A stretch of DNA of 64,000 nt from Paenibacillus sp. FSL H7-0326 (lineage in GTDB: Bacteria; Bacillota; Bacilli; Paenibacillales; Paenibacillaceae), in contig NZ_MPVN01000006.1 in the NCBI RefSeq assembly GCF_001955535.1, forward strand, positions 124,001-188,000, written 5' to 3'. The notes beneath the pieces are model-generated. The model saw only the letters and a program-made list of their open reading frames with translations. It did not search any database and was not told where the DNA came from. The position numbers were made by a program, and so were the translations under genes. This document shows, piece after piece, positions 9,364-17,032 of this stretch; the stretch's first letter is position 1, and every line of letters starts with the position of its first letter.

Positions 9364-9397
9364 AAGCATTGGATGAGAGCATCCAATGCTTTTTTTA
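9364..9397 (+). terminator. Rho-independent terminator after DedA gene
   Basis: The perfect 12-bp stem AAGCATTGGATG (9364-9375) with CATCCAATGCTT (9380-9391) has a GAGA loop and is followed by a T-run. Confidence 0.85.
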
Positions 9398-9463
9398 GTT
9401 CAACGCATTTCTGATCCCCCCTGTTCATTAAAATATCCACGGCCACATGCATCTCTAACAAGC

Positions 9464-9491
9464 ACTGAGTTCCGGGGCCATGCATATGCTA
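9464..9491 (+). promoter_or_regulatory. Candidate sigma-K promoter (AC - 17 bp - CATATGCTA)
   Basis: CATATGCTA (9483-9491) matches the sigma-K -10 consensus CATAnnnTA exactly, and an AC at 9464-9465 lies 17 bp upstream, as expected for the -35. It is about 70 bases before the start at 9560. The same 9-mer occurs at 2588-2596 before the first glycosyltransferase, but without a matching -35. Confidence 0.45.
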
Positions 9492-9559
9492 TGGAAGGCA
9501 AATGCTGATGAGGCCGGAATTTGATCTTGAGTTGTATTTTAAGAGGGAGGTTGGATCCA

Positions 9560-9847
9560 GTGCAGCAAAAACTCGATGAAGTGCTCGCTCATCTAGCGCA
9601 TGCTCATCAACAAGTCGCAAGAGTTCTTGAAGCAGAACGGCATGTGAATGTGCGTATGGCAGAGATGATCAGTGTAATGCCGGACATGTTGCCTCATTTC
9701 ACCGATATGCAGGGACTAATCGATGGAGCCGGGCAATTAAATTCAGGAATTGTAACCTATTTGAGCAATTTGGCTGATCTCGAAGAGATGATTGCCGATT
9801 CCATTACGCATATCGTTAGGGAAATGGCTGCATCGGATGAAGAATAG
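9560..9847 (+). CDS. Small helical protein 1 of a three-gene set
   Basis: 95 residues from GTG 9560, with GGGAGG (9545-9550) 9 bases upstream. No family recognised. It is predicted all-helical by eye: LDEVLAHLAHAHQQVARVLE forms an amphipathic, heptad-like N-terminal helix, a Met-rich middle follows, then a second helix (LADLEEMIADSITHIVREMA). No signal peptide, no cysteines. It shares the pattern of a long helix ending in -LE-, then a second helix, with the next two genes, which suggests ancient paralogues forming a coiled-coil assembly. It lies directly behind a sigma-K-like promoter, so I infer a spore-coat or exosporium-associated structural role. Confidence 0.6.
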   Translation: MQQKLDEVLAHLAHAHQQVARVLEAERHVNVRMAEMISVMPDMLPHFTDMQGLIDGAGQLNSGIVTYLSNLADLEEMIADSITHIVREMAASDEE

Positions 9848-9870
9848 AAGCAACAAGGCGGGTGAGAGTG

Positions 9871-10194
9871 ATGAGCAGAGAGGAATCTATGCTTCAAATT
9901 ATGGACGCTGCCGTTAAGCTGCAGCATAATATATCTCTGATTCTGGAGGCTAAGGCGCTGGAAGCGGAGAAGATAAGAAATTGGTCTGTTAATCATTTAA
10001 GCGGGGCAGTATTCGAGAGCCATGAGGATCAGTTGAATATGTCGCTTAAGCTGCAGGAGCATTTAATTGAGCTTCTTGAGGGAGTTAATCGGATGGAAGC
10101 CGGTCTGAACAGCAATCTGAAGGCCTTGTTAAGCCAAGGAGAGCAGGATGGCGGTTCGTTTGATTCTATGATGGATCTTGATGTGGGTAAGTGA
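9871..10194 (+). CDS. Small helical protein 2 of a three-gene set
   Basis: 107 residues. ATG 9871 is favoured, behind GGTGA at 9861-9865; GTG 9862 is the alternative. No known family. Two amphipathic helices are visible: LQIMDAAVKLQHNISLILEA and, after residue 60, a segment including LKLQEHLIELLEGVNRMEAGL. It is acidic overall, with an Asp/Glu/Gly-rich C-terminus, and has no membrane segment or cysteine. The stop overlaps the next start by one base, so it is translationally coupled to protein 3. Function unknown; the context suggests a structural or scaffolding role within the spore-surface glycan locus. Confidence 0.6.
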   Translation: MSREESMLQIMDAAVKLQHNISLILEAKALEAEKIRNWSVNHLSGAVFESHEDQLNMSLKLQEHLIELLEGVNRMEAGLNSNLKALLSQGEQDGGSFDSMMDLDVGK

Positions 10195-10481
10195 TGAGCC
10201 TGTTAACGAGAGAGAGGGAGGCGAAGCTTGCTCTGCTGGAGTCGATTGCGAGAAGCCAGACTGCACTTTCTCGTATGCTGGAGACGATAGCAGATGGCTA
10301 TGAGCTGGCAGTCATTCCTGCAGCACAGTTAATGAAGCATATTGACCTCATCGCCAAATGTCAGCAGGAGATGGCAGAGAGCATCCATGGGATCTCACTT
10401 GAGCCGATCAAGAAAGGCAGTCCTGCTCCCCCCTGGTATCCTGATGAGGATACAGCGTTTGTGTTGCTCCGAAATACGTGA
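10194..10481 (+). CDS. Small helical protein 3 of a three-gene set
   Basis: 95 residues. ATG 10194 overlaps the previous TGA by one base (TGATG). The N-terminal helix ALLESIARSQTALSRMLETI has the same layout as proteins 1 and 2; a second helix spans about 45-65 (MKHIDLIAKCQQEMAESI). The C-terminus is Pro-rich (KKGSPAPPWYPDEDTA) and probably extended. One cysteine. I do not recognise the family. With its two neighbours it probably makes a small helical complex; the Pro-rich tail could be a contact site. Confidence 0.58.
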   Translation: MSLLTREREAKLALLESIARSQTALSRMLETIADGYELAVIPAAQLMKHIDLIAKCQQEMAESIHGISLEPIKKGSPAPPWYPDEDTAFVLLRNT

Positions 10482-10549
10482 GCAGTACGGCTCAATTCGT
10501 CATACCGTGAACTGTTTCATCGTTGATTAAGTCCACAGGAGGAATAAAT

Positions 10550-10861
10550 ATGAAGAGAAAAAAAAAGAGGGTAACGGGTTCCGGTACAAAGGCTGGTGCC
10601 CGCGCTACATCCGTCAGAAAGAAGAAAAAGGTCACCGGAGTGACCAAGAAAAAGCTGACCAAGATGACTTCAAGCAAGAAGAGAGTAAAGAAACGGTTAT
10701 CTCCAGCGGGCAAGAAGCGTCAGCTCCGCAAAAAACGTGTCCAGTCTCCACGAGAAACCATCGCCGCACCGGAGTACAAAGACGCATACAGCGAAGGCTT
10801 CAACGCCGGGTTCGCTCAAGGATTCGAAGATGGACATAAACTGGCCTATGAGGCGCAATAA
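10550..10861 (+). CDS. Small Lys-rich protein ending in four [YF]xxG units
   Basis: 103 residues; AGGAGG (10537-10542) is 7 bases before ATG 10550. Residues 1-65 are about half Lys/Arg with Thr/Ser/Gly (KRKKKRVTG, RKKKKVTGVTKKKLTK). The C-terminus is YSEG-FNAG-FAQG-FEDG (80-95), then HKLAYEAQ. There is no catalytic domain: the protein is only the two accessory elements found fused to the glycosyltransferases at 6033, 7102, 11125 and 12218. Composition recalls spore or coat proteins that bind acidic polymers. I infer an adaptor, scaffold or competitor for the same docking site. A terminator follows. Confidence 0.7.
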   Translation: MKRKKKRVTGSGTKAGARATSVRKKKKVTGVTKKKLTKMTSSKKRVKKRLSPAGKKRQLRKKRVQSPRETIAAPEYKDAYSEGFNAGFAQGFEDGHKLAYEAQ

Positions 10862-10884
10862 TTTCTTCATTTTTTGAATGGTAT

Positions 10885-10939
10885 AAACTGTTTTCAAGCC
10901 GACATTACTTCGGTCACTTGTAGACAGTTTTTCTTTTTT
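10885..10939 (+). terminator. Probable Rho-independent terminator
   Basis: AAACTGT (10885-10891) pairs with ACAGTTT (10924-10930), with further pairing inside (CCGAC with GGTC), followed by TTTTTCTTTTTTT. It separates the Lys-rich gene from the CgeB-like pair. Confidence 0.6.
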
Positions 10940-11124
10940 TACGCAGGGTACAAGCCCTTTTTATTTTTGAAACTTGGGCTTAAGGTAAGAAACCAGGATA
11001 GATGTACTCGGGGCAAAAGCCAAATTTGTACAGGTGAGGACAACGGTCCATGATGCATTTGACACCCTGGCATATAGTTAGAAGTGATTACACTATACCA
11101 CTTGGGCGAGGGTGAGAACGAGAG

Positions 11125-12195
11125 GTGAACAGGACGAAGCGGAGGCTGCAGGGTTATCAGGATGGATATGAGCAGGGGATACGATATGGCGGATGTGAAG
11201 CGGTGCTTGGCAGAACACAGCCATTTACTCCCGTGCTTCGAGATCTGAAGGTCATGTATGTACCTCAGGGATTTGATGCGATTGATGAAGGGATCATCGA
11301 TGCACTGAACTCTTCTGTTCGTGAATGCGTGGTGGCAGATCGTTCTGCAATGGCCCGGAGCGCTATGGAGCACACCCCTGATCTGGTGCTCGTGTTAAAT
11401 GGACTTCATATCTTCCCCGAAGATCATCTTGCACAGATACAAGAGATTCGATCACACGGAATCCGAACGGCCATATGGTTTGTCGATGATCCCTATTTTA
11501 CAGAGGAAACAGCATCGATCTCCCAGCATTATGATCTTGTGTTTACACATGAGCTGAATACAGTACCGTTCTACAGCAATCTGGGTGCTGAGCACGTGCA
11601 TTATGTTCCGCTCGGAGTGAATACCTCGTTGTTCAGACCGCGGCAAATTGCACCGGAATATCGATACGATATCGTATTTATTGGCAGTGGATTCTGGAAC
11701 CGAATCGCTTTGTTCGATGCGCTTGCTCCTTACTTGAAGAACAAACGTGTGATGATTGCAGGAGGGGAATGGGATCGGCTGAGCAATTTGGAGCTGCTTC
11801 GTCCATTTATTCACTCAGGCTGGATTCCGCCTGCTGAATCTGTGAATTATTACAATGGAGCCAAAATCGTTATTAATATGCACAGACCTTGCGAAGCGGG
11901 ATTAGATAATCGAAATACCCATCAAATTCAGGGCGGCTCTATCAATCCCCGCACGTATGAGATCAGTGCCTGCGGCACGCTCCAATTGACGGATGTACGA
12001 GATGATCTGACGCTGTATTATCGACCGGGATATGACATTGAGACCTTTCATACAGCACAAGACCTCCAGGAGAAAATGGAATATTATCTTACGCACGAAC
12101 AAGAGCGTCTGTCTGTTGCCTGGCGAGGTCTCATGACGACGAATCTGCGCCATACCATGAAGCACCGGCTTGAGATGCTGCTAAATCATGTTTAA
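11125..12195 (+). CDS. CgeB-family glycosyltransferase with N-terminal [YF]xxG motif
   Basis: 356 residues from GTG 11125 behind GAGGGTGAG. It begins MNRTKRRLQG and then YQDG-YEQG-IRYG (11-22). The body is a GT-B-like protein: VVLNGLHIFPEDHL-type N-terminal half with TAIWFVDDPYF, then FIGSGFWNR, and a C-terminal half with YYNGAKIVINMHR and NPRTYEISACGTLQLTD, the signature of CgeB/Glyco_trans_1_2 proteins. In B. subtilis CgeB affects maturation of the outermost spore layer. The following gene is a paralogue. Donor and acceptor unknown. A 263-base gap upstream holds a CATATAGTTA box that only partly fits sigma-E/K. Confidence 0.78.
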   Translation: MNRTKRRLQGYQDGYEQGIRYGGCEAVLGRTQPFTPVLRDLKVMYVPQGFDAIDEGIIDALNSSVRECVVADRSAMARSAMEHTPDLVLVLNGLHIFPEDHLAQIQEIRSHGIRTAIWFVDDPYFTEETASISQHYDLVFTHELNTVPFYSNLGAEHVHYVPLGVNTSLFRPRQIAPEYRYDIVFIGSGFWNRIALFDALAPYLKNKRVMIAGGEWDRLSNLELLRPFIHSGWIPPAESVNYYNGAKIVINMHRPCEAGLDNRNTHQIQGGSINPRTYEISACGTLQLTDVRDDLTLYYRPGYDIETFHTAQDLQEKMEYYLTHEQERLSVAWRGLMTTNLRHTMKHRLEMLLNHV

Positions 12196-12217
12196 AAACA
12201 AAAGGAGGATGATAGGC

Positions 12218-13354
12218 GTGGCTGTGAGACAGAAACCAAAGAAAAAGGCTTCTTCAACAAGAAGATTTGGCTACAATTCCGAATCTCTTGTGCACAGACA
12301 GCAATTTCAAAGAGGGTTCGATGACGGCTATTTGAGAGGGCGCGCCAATTTTTTGATGAGCCGGGCTCAGGAGCCTCTGCCGGTTCGCCCCATTCAAGTT
12401 GTATATATCTCCTCAGGGAAGGGCTTTCCCTACTCACCGATTGATCAAGCGATTATTGAGACCTTGCAGACGCTCTGCTCCGCTGTACACATTGTGAATC
12501 CTGATGAATCTGCGCTTGAAACGGTACGGATGTTTATGCCGGATCTTGTGCTTGCACTGGATGGAATGTTCCTGCCTGTGGAAGTGGTAGATCAAATTCG
12601 AGGCTTAGGGGTTCGAACCGCCGTATGGTTGACGGATGACCCTTATTATACCGATATGACCCTAAACATTGCTCCACATTATGATTATATTTTTACACTT
12701 GAGCTCAACTGTGTTGAAATGTATCGTAATCATGGGTGTGCTGAGGTGCATTATCTGCCGTTCGGCGCCTTTATTCATCACTATTATCCTAACATGACGC
12801 CGACTGCTGTCCGCAGAGATGTCAGCTTCATCGGCTCTGGCTATTGGAACCGCGTGCAGTATTTTAATCCCGTACTTCCACAGATCATGTCTCACAATAC
12901 GGTGTTTAACGGGATATGGTGGGACCGACTTCCCGATTACGAAATGTATCGCAGCCAAATTGAACTCAATCGCTGGATGAGTCCTGAAGAGACAAGGGAC
13001 GTGTACAATGGAACGAAAATCGTCCTGAACCTGCACCGTTCACATGAGGATGATTCGATGAACAACAACAGCATTAAGATCCCTCCTCTATCCCCCAATC
13101 CCCGCACCTTTGAAATATCCGCGTGTGCTACCTTGCAGCTTACAGATGCCCGCTCCGACCTGATTCGGTTCTACACCCCGGGTGTCGAGATCGAAACGTA
13201 TGAATCTCCGACCGAAATGATAGAGAAGATTGAATTTTATTTGGCAAATGAAGACAAGAGAAGAGAGATTGCGCTTCGGGGATTCGAACGTACCTGGAAT
13301 GAACACACCTACAGTCATCGCTTAAACAGTCTGATGCAGATTATATTCGGATGA
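12218..13354 (+). CDS. CgeB-family glycosyltransferase, second copy, with [YF]xxG motif
   Basis: 378 residues if started at GTG 12218, nine bases after AAAGGAGG (12201-12208); ATG 12209 touches the site and ATG 12188 lies upstream of it. A basic segment (RQKPKKKASSTRR) precedes FQRG-FDDG-YLRG (30-41). The remainder parallels the preceding gene: TAVWLTDDPYYTD, FIGSGYWNR, YNGTKIVLNLHR and NPRTFEISACATLQLTD. The 22-base gap implies one transcript. The pair looks like a tandem duplication that has diverged considerably, so the two probably add different sugars or act at different positions. Confidence 0.78.
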   Translation: MAVRQKPKKKASSTRRFGYNSESLVHRQQFQRGFDDGYLRGRANFLMSRAQEPLPVRPIQVVYISSGKGFPYSPIDQAIIETLQTLCSAVHIVNPDESALETVRMFMPDLVLALDGMFLPVEVVDQIRGLGVRTAVWLTDDPYYTDMTLNIAPHYDYIFTLELNCVEMYRNHGCAEVHYLPFGAFIHHYYPNMTPTAVRRDVSFIGSGYWNRVQYFNPVLPQIMSHNTVFNGIWWDRLPDYEMYRSQIELNRWMSPEETRDVYNGTKIVLNLHRSHEDDSMNNNSIKIPPLSPNPRTFEISACATLQLTDARSDLIRFYTPGVEIETYESPTEMIEKIEFYLANEDKRREIALRGFERTWNEHTYSHRLNSLMQIIFG

Positions 13355-13517
13355 GCTTACACAGTGATGTGGAAATTGTACGAATGGTATGGTTCATTTG
13401 TCGTGCCGGTCATATTTAAAGACAGAATATATTGTGGTTATAGTGTACCTGGAAAAAGGAGGTGAAGGCACCCTTTGATATCCGTAATCCAGTGGAAACT
13501 AAAGGGTTGTACACTCT

Positions 13518-14948
13518 ATGACACTTAAACCTAAATTGATGTTGTTCAGTCATATCAGCAGTACTCAGAGTATCACCGGGGCTGAGAAGCTGCTCCTCAG
13601 CTTCTGTAGGCAAATGGAATCCTATTTTGATTGTGTACTGGTTGTACCCTGTGAAGGAATTATCGCACGAATGGCAAGAGAGGCTGAGATCCGAGTCATC
13701 ATTCAGCCTTATGAGCTTCTCCACTATATGTATATTCCTTATGAGCAGCTGAGAGAGGACGCTGCCGAGTTAATGCTGCATCCTTCTTCCCAGGAAGTTG
13801 TGCAATTGCTTCATGAAGAAAATCCACACCTCATCGTCTCCAATACCTGTGTAAATGTTATCCCGGTAATGGCTGCCCGCATACTTGGCATTCCTGCCAT
13901 CTGGAAGCTCACTGAAATCATTCAAACCAATCCTTACACGGCTGAGGCTATACAGTTCATTGATGAGCATAGTGATTGGGTGATTGCCATCTCTCATGCC
14001 GTTACTGAGCCGCTTATGCACAGCTCGATCCCTTCGAAACTAACTGTATTGCCTCCTACCTGGAATGAAGCTCTTGCCGCACCAGATGAATGGGAAGGTC
14101 TGCGTCAGACTCAGCGGAAGACGCTGGGGCTGACCCCCGGACATTTTTGTATCGGATATATTTCCTCATTTATATATGAAGCAAAGGGTCTTAAGCCTTT
14201 TATTCAATCCGCGCTCTTGTTATGCGAACGATTCCCCCACACCCGGTTCTGGGTGATCGGTACAGCAGTGGATATGGCCTATTATGAGGAGTGCATATCT
14301 CTAATTCAGCAGTCAGGATTTGCTCATCAATTTTTATTCACGGATTTCATTGAAGATGTGAGCTGCGCATACAGCGCGATGGATCTAGCAGTCATTCCGA
14401 GCCTGGTAAAAGAGGGGTTTGGCATGACGGCCCTTGAGAGCATGTACTTCGCCAAGCCTGTTGTTGCCTTTCAGCAGGGTGGGCTTGCAGAATTGATGGA
14501 ATCTGTAGACAACGGACACTTCCTTGTCGTCCCTGGCGATACGGAAGAGCTTGCCGCCAAGATGATTCCATTCATCACTAATCGGAAGGAGTCTGCGCGG
14601 ACAGGTCAGCATAATCATTCCAAGACTGTGCAGATGTATGGACCTGCAGCGTATGAGAAGCGAACTGCGAGCATGGTGCAGCAGTGGGTTACTTTGTTCC
14701 CCGATTGGTTTTCTGACCTGCATTCAGAAAGGAACATCCTCTCTCTGCAGGCTTACCAAGCCGCAAATCAGCCTTCTCCAACCAAAAGAAAACGAAGAAA
14801 AAAAACAAAGCGGTCGTCATCTCTCCTCTTGAAATCAAAACCGCGTGCGAAGGGCAAAAAACGCATAACAGCTATCACTAGAAAAAAACGCTCGCGGACC
14901 AAGATCAGGGTGCAAAAGCAGAGAAAGCGAGCTCGCAAGGCTCGATAA
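13518..14948 (+). CDS. Glycosyltransferase family 4 with very basic C-terminal tail
   Basis: 476 residues. Residues ~1-415 form a GT-B enzyme with GAEKLLLSFCRQM near the N-terminus, an FCIGYISSFIYEAKG linker at the second domain and the GT4 donor-binding pattern PSLVKEGFGMTALESMYFAKPVVA. The last ~55 residues are about half Lys/Arg (KRKRRKKTKR, KSKPRAKGKKR, RKKRSRTK), the mirror image of the N-terminal basic tails nearby. ATG 13518 has a poor ribosome-binding site (AAAGGG), whereas a near-perfect AAAGGAGGTGA sits about 55 bases upstream, before a short leader frame. Confidence 0.8.
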   Translation: MTLKPKLMLFSHISSTQSITGAEKLLLSFCRQMESYFDCVLVVPCEGIIARMAREAEIRVIIQPYELLHYMYIPYEQLREDAAELMLHPSSQEVVQLLHEENPHLIVSNTCVNVIPVMAARILGIPAIWKLTEIIQTNPYTAEAIQFIDEHSDWVIAISHAVTEPLMHSSIPSKLTVLPPTWNEALAAPDEWEGLRQTQRKTLGLTPGHFCIGYISSFIYEAKGLKPFIQSALLLCERFPHTRFWVIGTAVDMAYYEECISLIQQSGFAHQFLFTDFIEDVSCAYSAMDLAVIPSLVKEGFGMTALESMYFAKPVVAFQQGGLAELMESVDNGHFLVVPGDTEELAAKMIPFITNRKESARTGQHNHSKTVQMYGPAAYEKRTASMVQQWVTLFPDWFSDLHSERNILSLQAYQAANQPSPTKRKRRKKTKRSSSLLLKSKPRAKGKKRITAITRKKRSRTKIRVQKQRKRARKAR

Positions 14949-14961
14949 GGAGGGAAGCAAC

Positions 14962-16053
14962 ATGAAGATACTGACAGTGCTCGGAACAAGACCGGAGATT
15001 ATTCGCCTAAGTCTAATCATTCCCAAGCTGGATAAGTATGCCAGTCGACATATCCTTGTGCACACCGGACAAAATTTCACGGAAAGTCTAAGCGGTCAAT
15101 TCTTCAAAGAACTGGGCTTACGAACTCCTGATTATGTATTGCAGGATAAGGCAGCCTCTCTAGGACGTCAGCTCTCAGCAATGTTCGAGCAGCTGGAGTC
15201 GATCCTCGTCAAAGAGAAGCCGGACAAAATTCTGCTTCTGGGTGATACGAACAGTGCATTATCGGCCATTCTTGCCGAGCGAATGGGAATTCCAGTGGTG
15301 CATATGGAAGCGGGAAACCGCTGCTTCGATCTGGATGTCCCTGAAGAGAAGAATCGGCGGGTTATTGATGCCATATCAACCATTAATATGCCGTATACCG
15401 AGCAGAGCAAGAATCATCTTATACGTGAAGGTGTTCCGAGTCAGCGAATCGTATTGACAGGCAATCCCATTTACGAAGTGATGAAGCATTATGAAGCACA
15501 AACGATGGCCAGTGATATTATGACGAAGCTGGGACTCAAGTCAGGACAATACTTTCTTGTCACCGCTCATCGGGCGGAAAACGTAGATGTACCCCACAAT
15601 CTTGAACAAATTATGGAAGGATTAAATAAGGTAGCGGCAGTGCACGGCCAGCGTATTATATGCAGTATTCATCCCCGAACGAGAGCCAGAATTAAAGAGC
15701 ATCTTAAGCTGGAAATGCATCCATTAGTAGAATTTTATGAGCCCTTCGGCTTCTTTGATTTTTTGATGCTTGAAATGAACGCTAGATGTGCCATGACGGA
15801 CAGCGGTACAGTGCAGGAGGAATGCTGCATTATGGGGGTTCCGACCGTGACGATGCGTAAGACAACGGAGAGGCCGGAAACCATTGACTGCGGGAGCAAT
15901 ATTGTATCTGGAATCGATGCGAATCGGATCGGAGAATCTGTGACGCTGATGGTGGAGCTGAAGTCCAATTGGGAATGCCCGAAGGGATACCTGGTTCAGG
16001 ATGTATCGGATAAAGTCGTCAAATTTCTACTTGGAGGGAAACTGCATGTTTGA
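14962..16053 (+). CDS. UDP-N-acetylglucosamine 2-epimerase (non-hydrolysing, WecB/CapG/FnlC-like)
   Basis: 363 residues; AGGAGG precedes ATG 14962. Family signatures: LGTRPEIIR at the N-terminus, GDTNSALSAILAERMGIPVVHMEAGNR, EKNRR, TGNPIYEVM, VTAHRAEN and MTDSGTVQEECCIMGVPTVTMR. It interconverts UDP-HexNAc C2 epimers. Its neighbours, a CapE/FnlA-type dehydratase and an RmlD-type reductase, make a trio like FnlC-FnlA-FnlB or WbvD-WbvB-WbvR, so its substrate is more likely a UDP-2-acetamido-2,6-dideoxy-L-hexose (route to L-FucNAc or L-QuiNAc) than UDP-GlcNAc. Its stop overlaps the expected start of the next gene. Confidence 0.85.
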   Translation: MKILTVLGTRPEIIRLSLIIPKLDKYASRHILVHTGQNFTESLSGQFFKELGLRTPDYVLQDKAASLGRQLSAMFEQLESILVKEKPDKILLLGDTNSALSAILAERMGIPVVHMEAGNRCFDLDVPEEKNRRVIDAISTINMPYTEQSKNHLIREGVPSQRIVLTGNPIYEVMKHYEAQTMASDIMTKLGLKSGQYFLVTAHRAENVDVPHNLEQIMEGLNKVAAVHGQRIICSIHPRTRARIKEHLKLEMHPLVEFYEPFGFFDFLMLEMNARCAMTDSGTVQEECCIMGVPTVTMRKTTERPETIDCGSNIVSGIDANRIGESVTLMVELKSNWECPKGYLVQDVSDKVVKFLLGGKLHV

Positions 16054-16069
16054 AAATCAATGAATCCTT

Positions 16070-17032
16070 GTGACAGGCGGGACAGGATCATGGGGACACG
16101 AACTGATACGCCAGCTCTTAACCATGAATCCGAGAGAGGTTATTGTATATTCACGAGGAGAATCAAGCCAGGTGGCAATGAGCCGTGAATTTGAAGATGA
16201 GCGCCTCAAATTTTGTATCGGCGATATTCGGGATAAGGATGCGCTGATTGCTGCTTGCCGCGGAATCGACTATGTATACCATTTGGCTGCGTTGAAGCAT
16301 GTGCCTGTGTGTGAGGATCAGCCTTATGAAGCATTAAAAACAAATGTAATTGGTACGCAAAATGTCATTGAAGCAGCGGTTGAGAATCAAGTTAAAAAGG
16401 TGATTTACATCTCCACAGATAAAGCGGCAAATCCATCCAATTTCTACGGCATGACGAAGGCAATCGGCGAGAAATTAATCGTTTACGCCAACTTGCTTCA
16501 TAGCAGCACAGCCTTTGTTACCGTGCGGGGCGGAAATGTGCTTGGTACGAACGGAAGTGTGGTGCATCTGTTCAAGGATCAAATACGCAATAAAGGGATG
16601 GTGTCCATCACTGACATGCGTATGACGCGCTTCTTCCTTACGCTGCGGGATGCCATTTCGCTCCTGTTCAAGGCTTCTATAGAAAGTGTTGGCGGTGAAA
16701 TCTTTGTCATGACCATGCCGACCTGCAAAATTGTAGATCTGGCCGAGGTGCTCATTGAAGATGCGGGAGTTCCTGATGTCCAGATCGTCGAGCGCGGGAC
16801 TCGTCCGGGTGAGAAGATTCATGAAATACTGATGAGTGAGTTCGAGAGCAGAACAACGGTTGTCTATGATGATCAATATCTCGTTATTCTACCGACACTA
16901 AATCTGCCGGTACTCAAAGAGAGATACAAGGACTCCGAACCTGTAACCTTCTCCAGCTTTAGCTCCGAGTTTAATCTGATGACGAAAGAGGAAATCCGTG
17001 AAATCCTGCAGCGCGGGGGGTTTCTTGCATGA
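16070..17032 (+). CDS. UDP-GlcNAc 4,6-dehydratase/5-epimerase-like (CapE/FnlA/WbjB), start interrupted by in-frame TGA
   Basis: 320 residues if translated from GTG 16070. SDR features: TGGTGSWG nucleotide-binding loop, YHLAALKHVPVCE, STDKAANPSNFYGMTKAIGE (Tyr-x3-Lys), VRGGNVLGTNGSV, MTRFF and RPGEKIHE. These are hallmarks of the CapE/FnlA group. The natural start should be ATG 16046, with GGAGGG 8 bases upstream and overlapping the epimerase stop; that frame reads MFENQ, then TGA at 16061-16063, then ILVTGGTG. From GTG 16070 the first beta strand (ILV) is lost and no ribosome-binding site is visible. It may be a recent nonsense mutation, a sequencing error or a low-expression reinitiation. 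The rest of the frame is intact. Confidence 0.75.
   Translation: MTGGTGSWGHELIRQLLTMNPREVIVYSRGESSQVAMSREFEDERLKFCIGDIRDKDALIAACRGIDYVYHLAALKHVPVCEDQPYEALKTNVIGTQNVIEAAVENQVKKVIYISTDKAANPSNFYGMTKAIGEKLIVYANLLHSSTAFVTVRGGNVLGTNGSVVHLFKDQIRNKGMVSITDMRMTRFFLTLRDAISLLFKASIESVGGEIFVMTMPTCKIVDLAEVLIEDAGVPDVQIVERGTRPGEKIHEILMSEFESRTTVVYDDQYLVILPTLNLPVLKERYKDSEPVTFSSFSSEFNLMTKEEIREILQRGGFLA

Noticed and set aside
16061..16063. TGA as a selenocysteine codon in the dehydratase gene
   Set aside because: The codon precedes the first beta strand, where no catalytic residue is expected, and no selenocysteine insertion hairpin is evident right after it.
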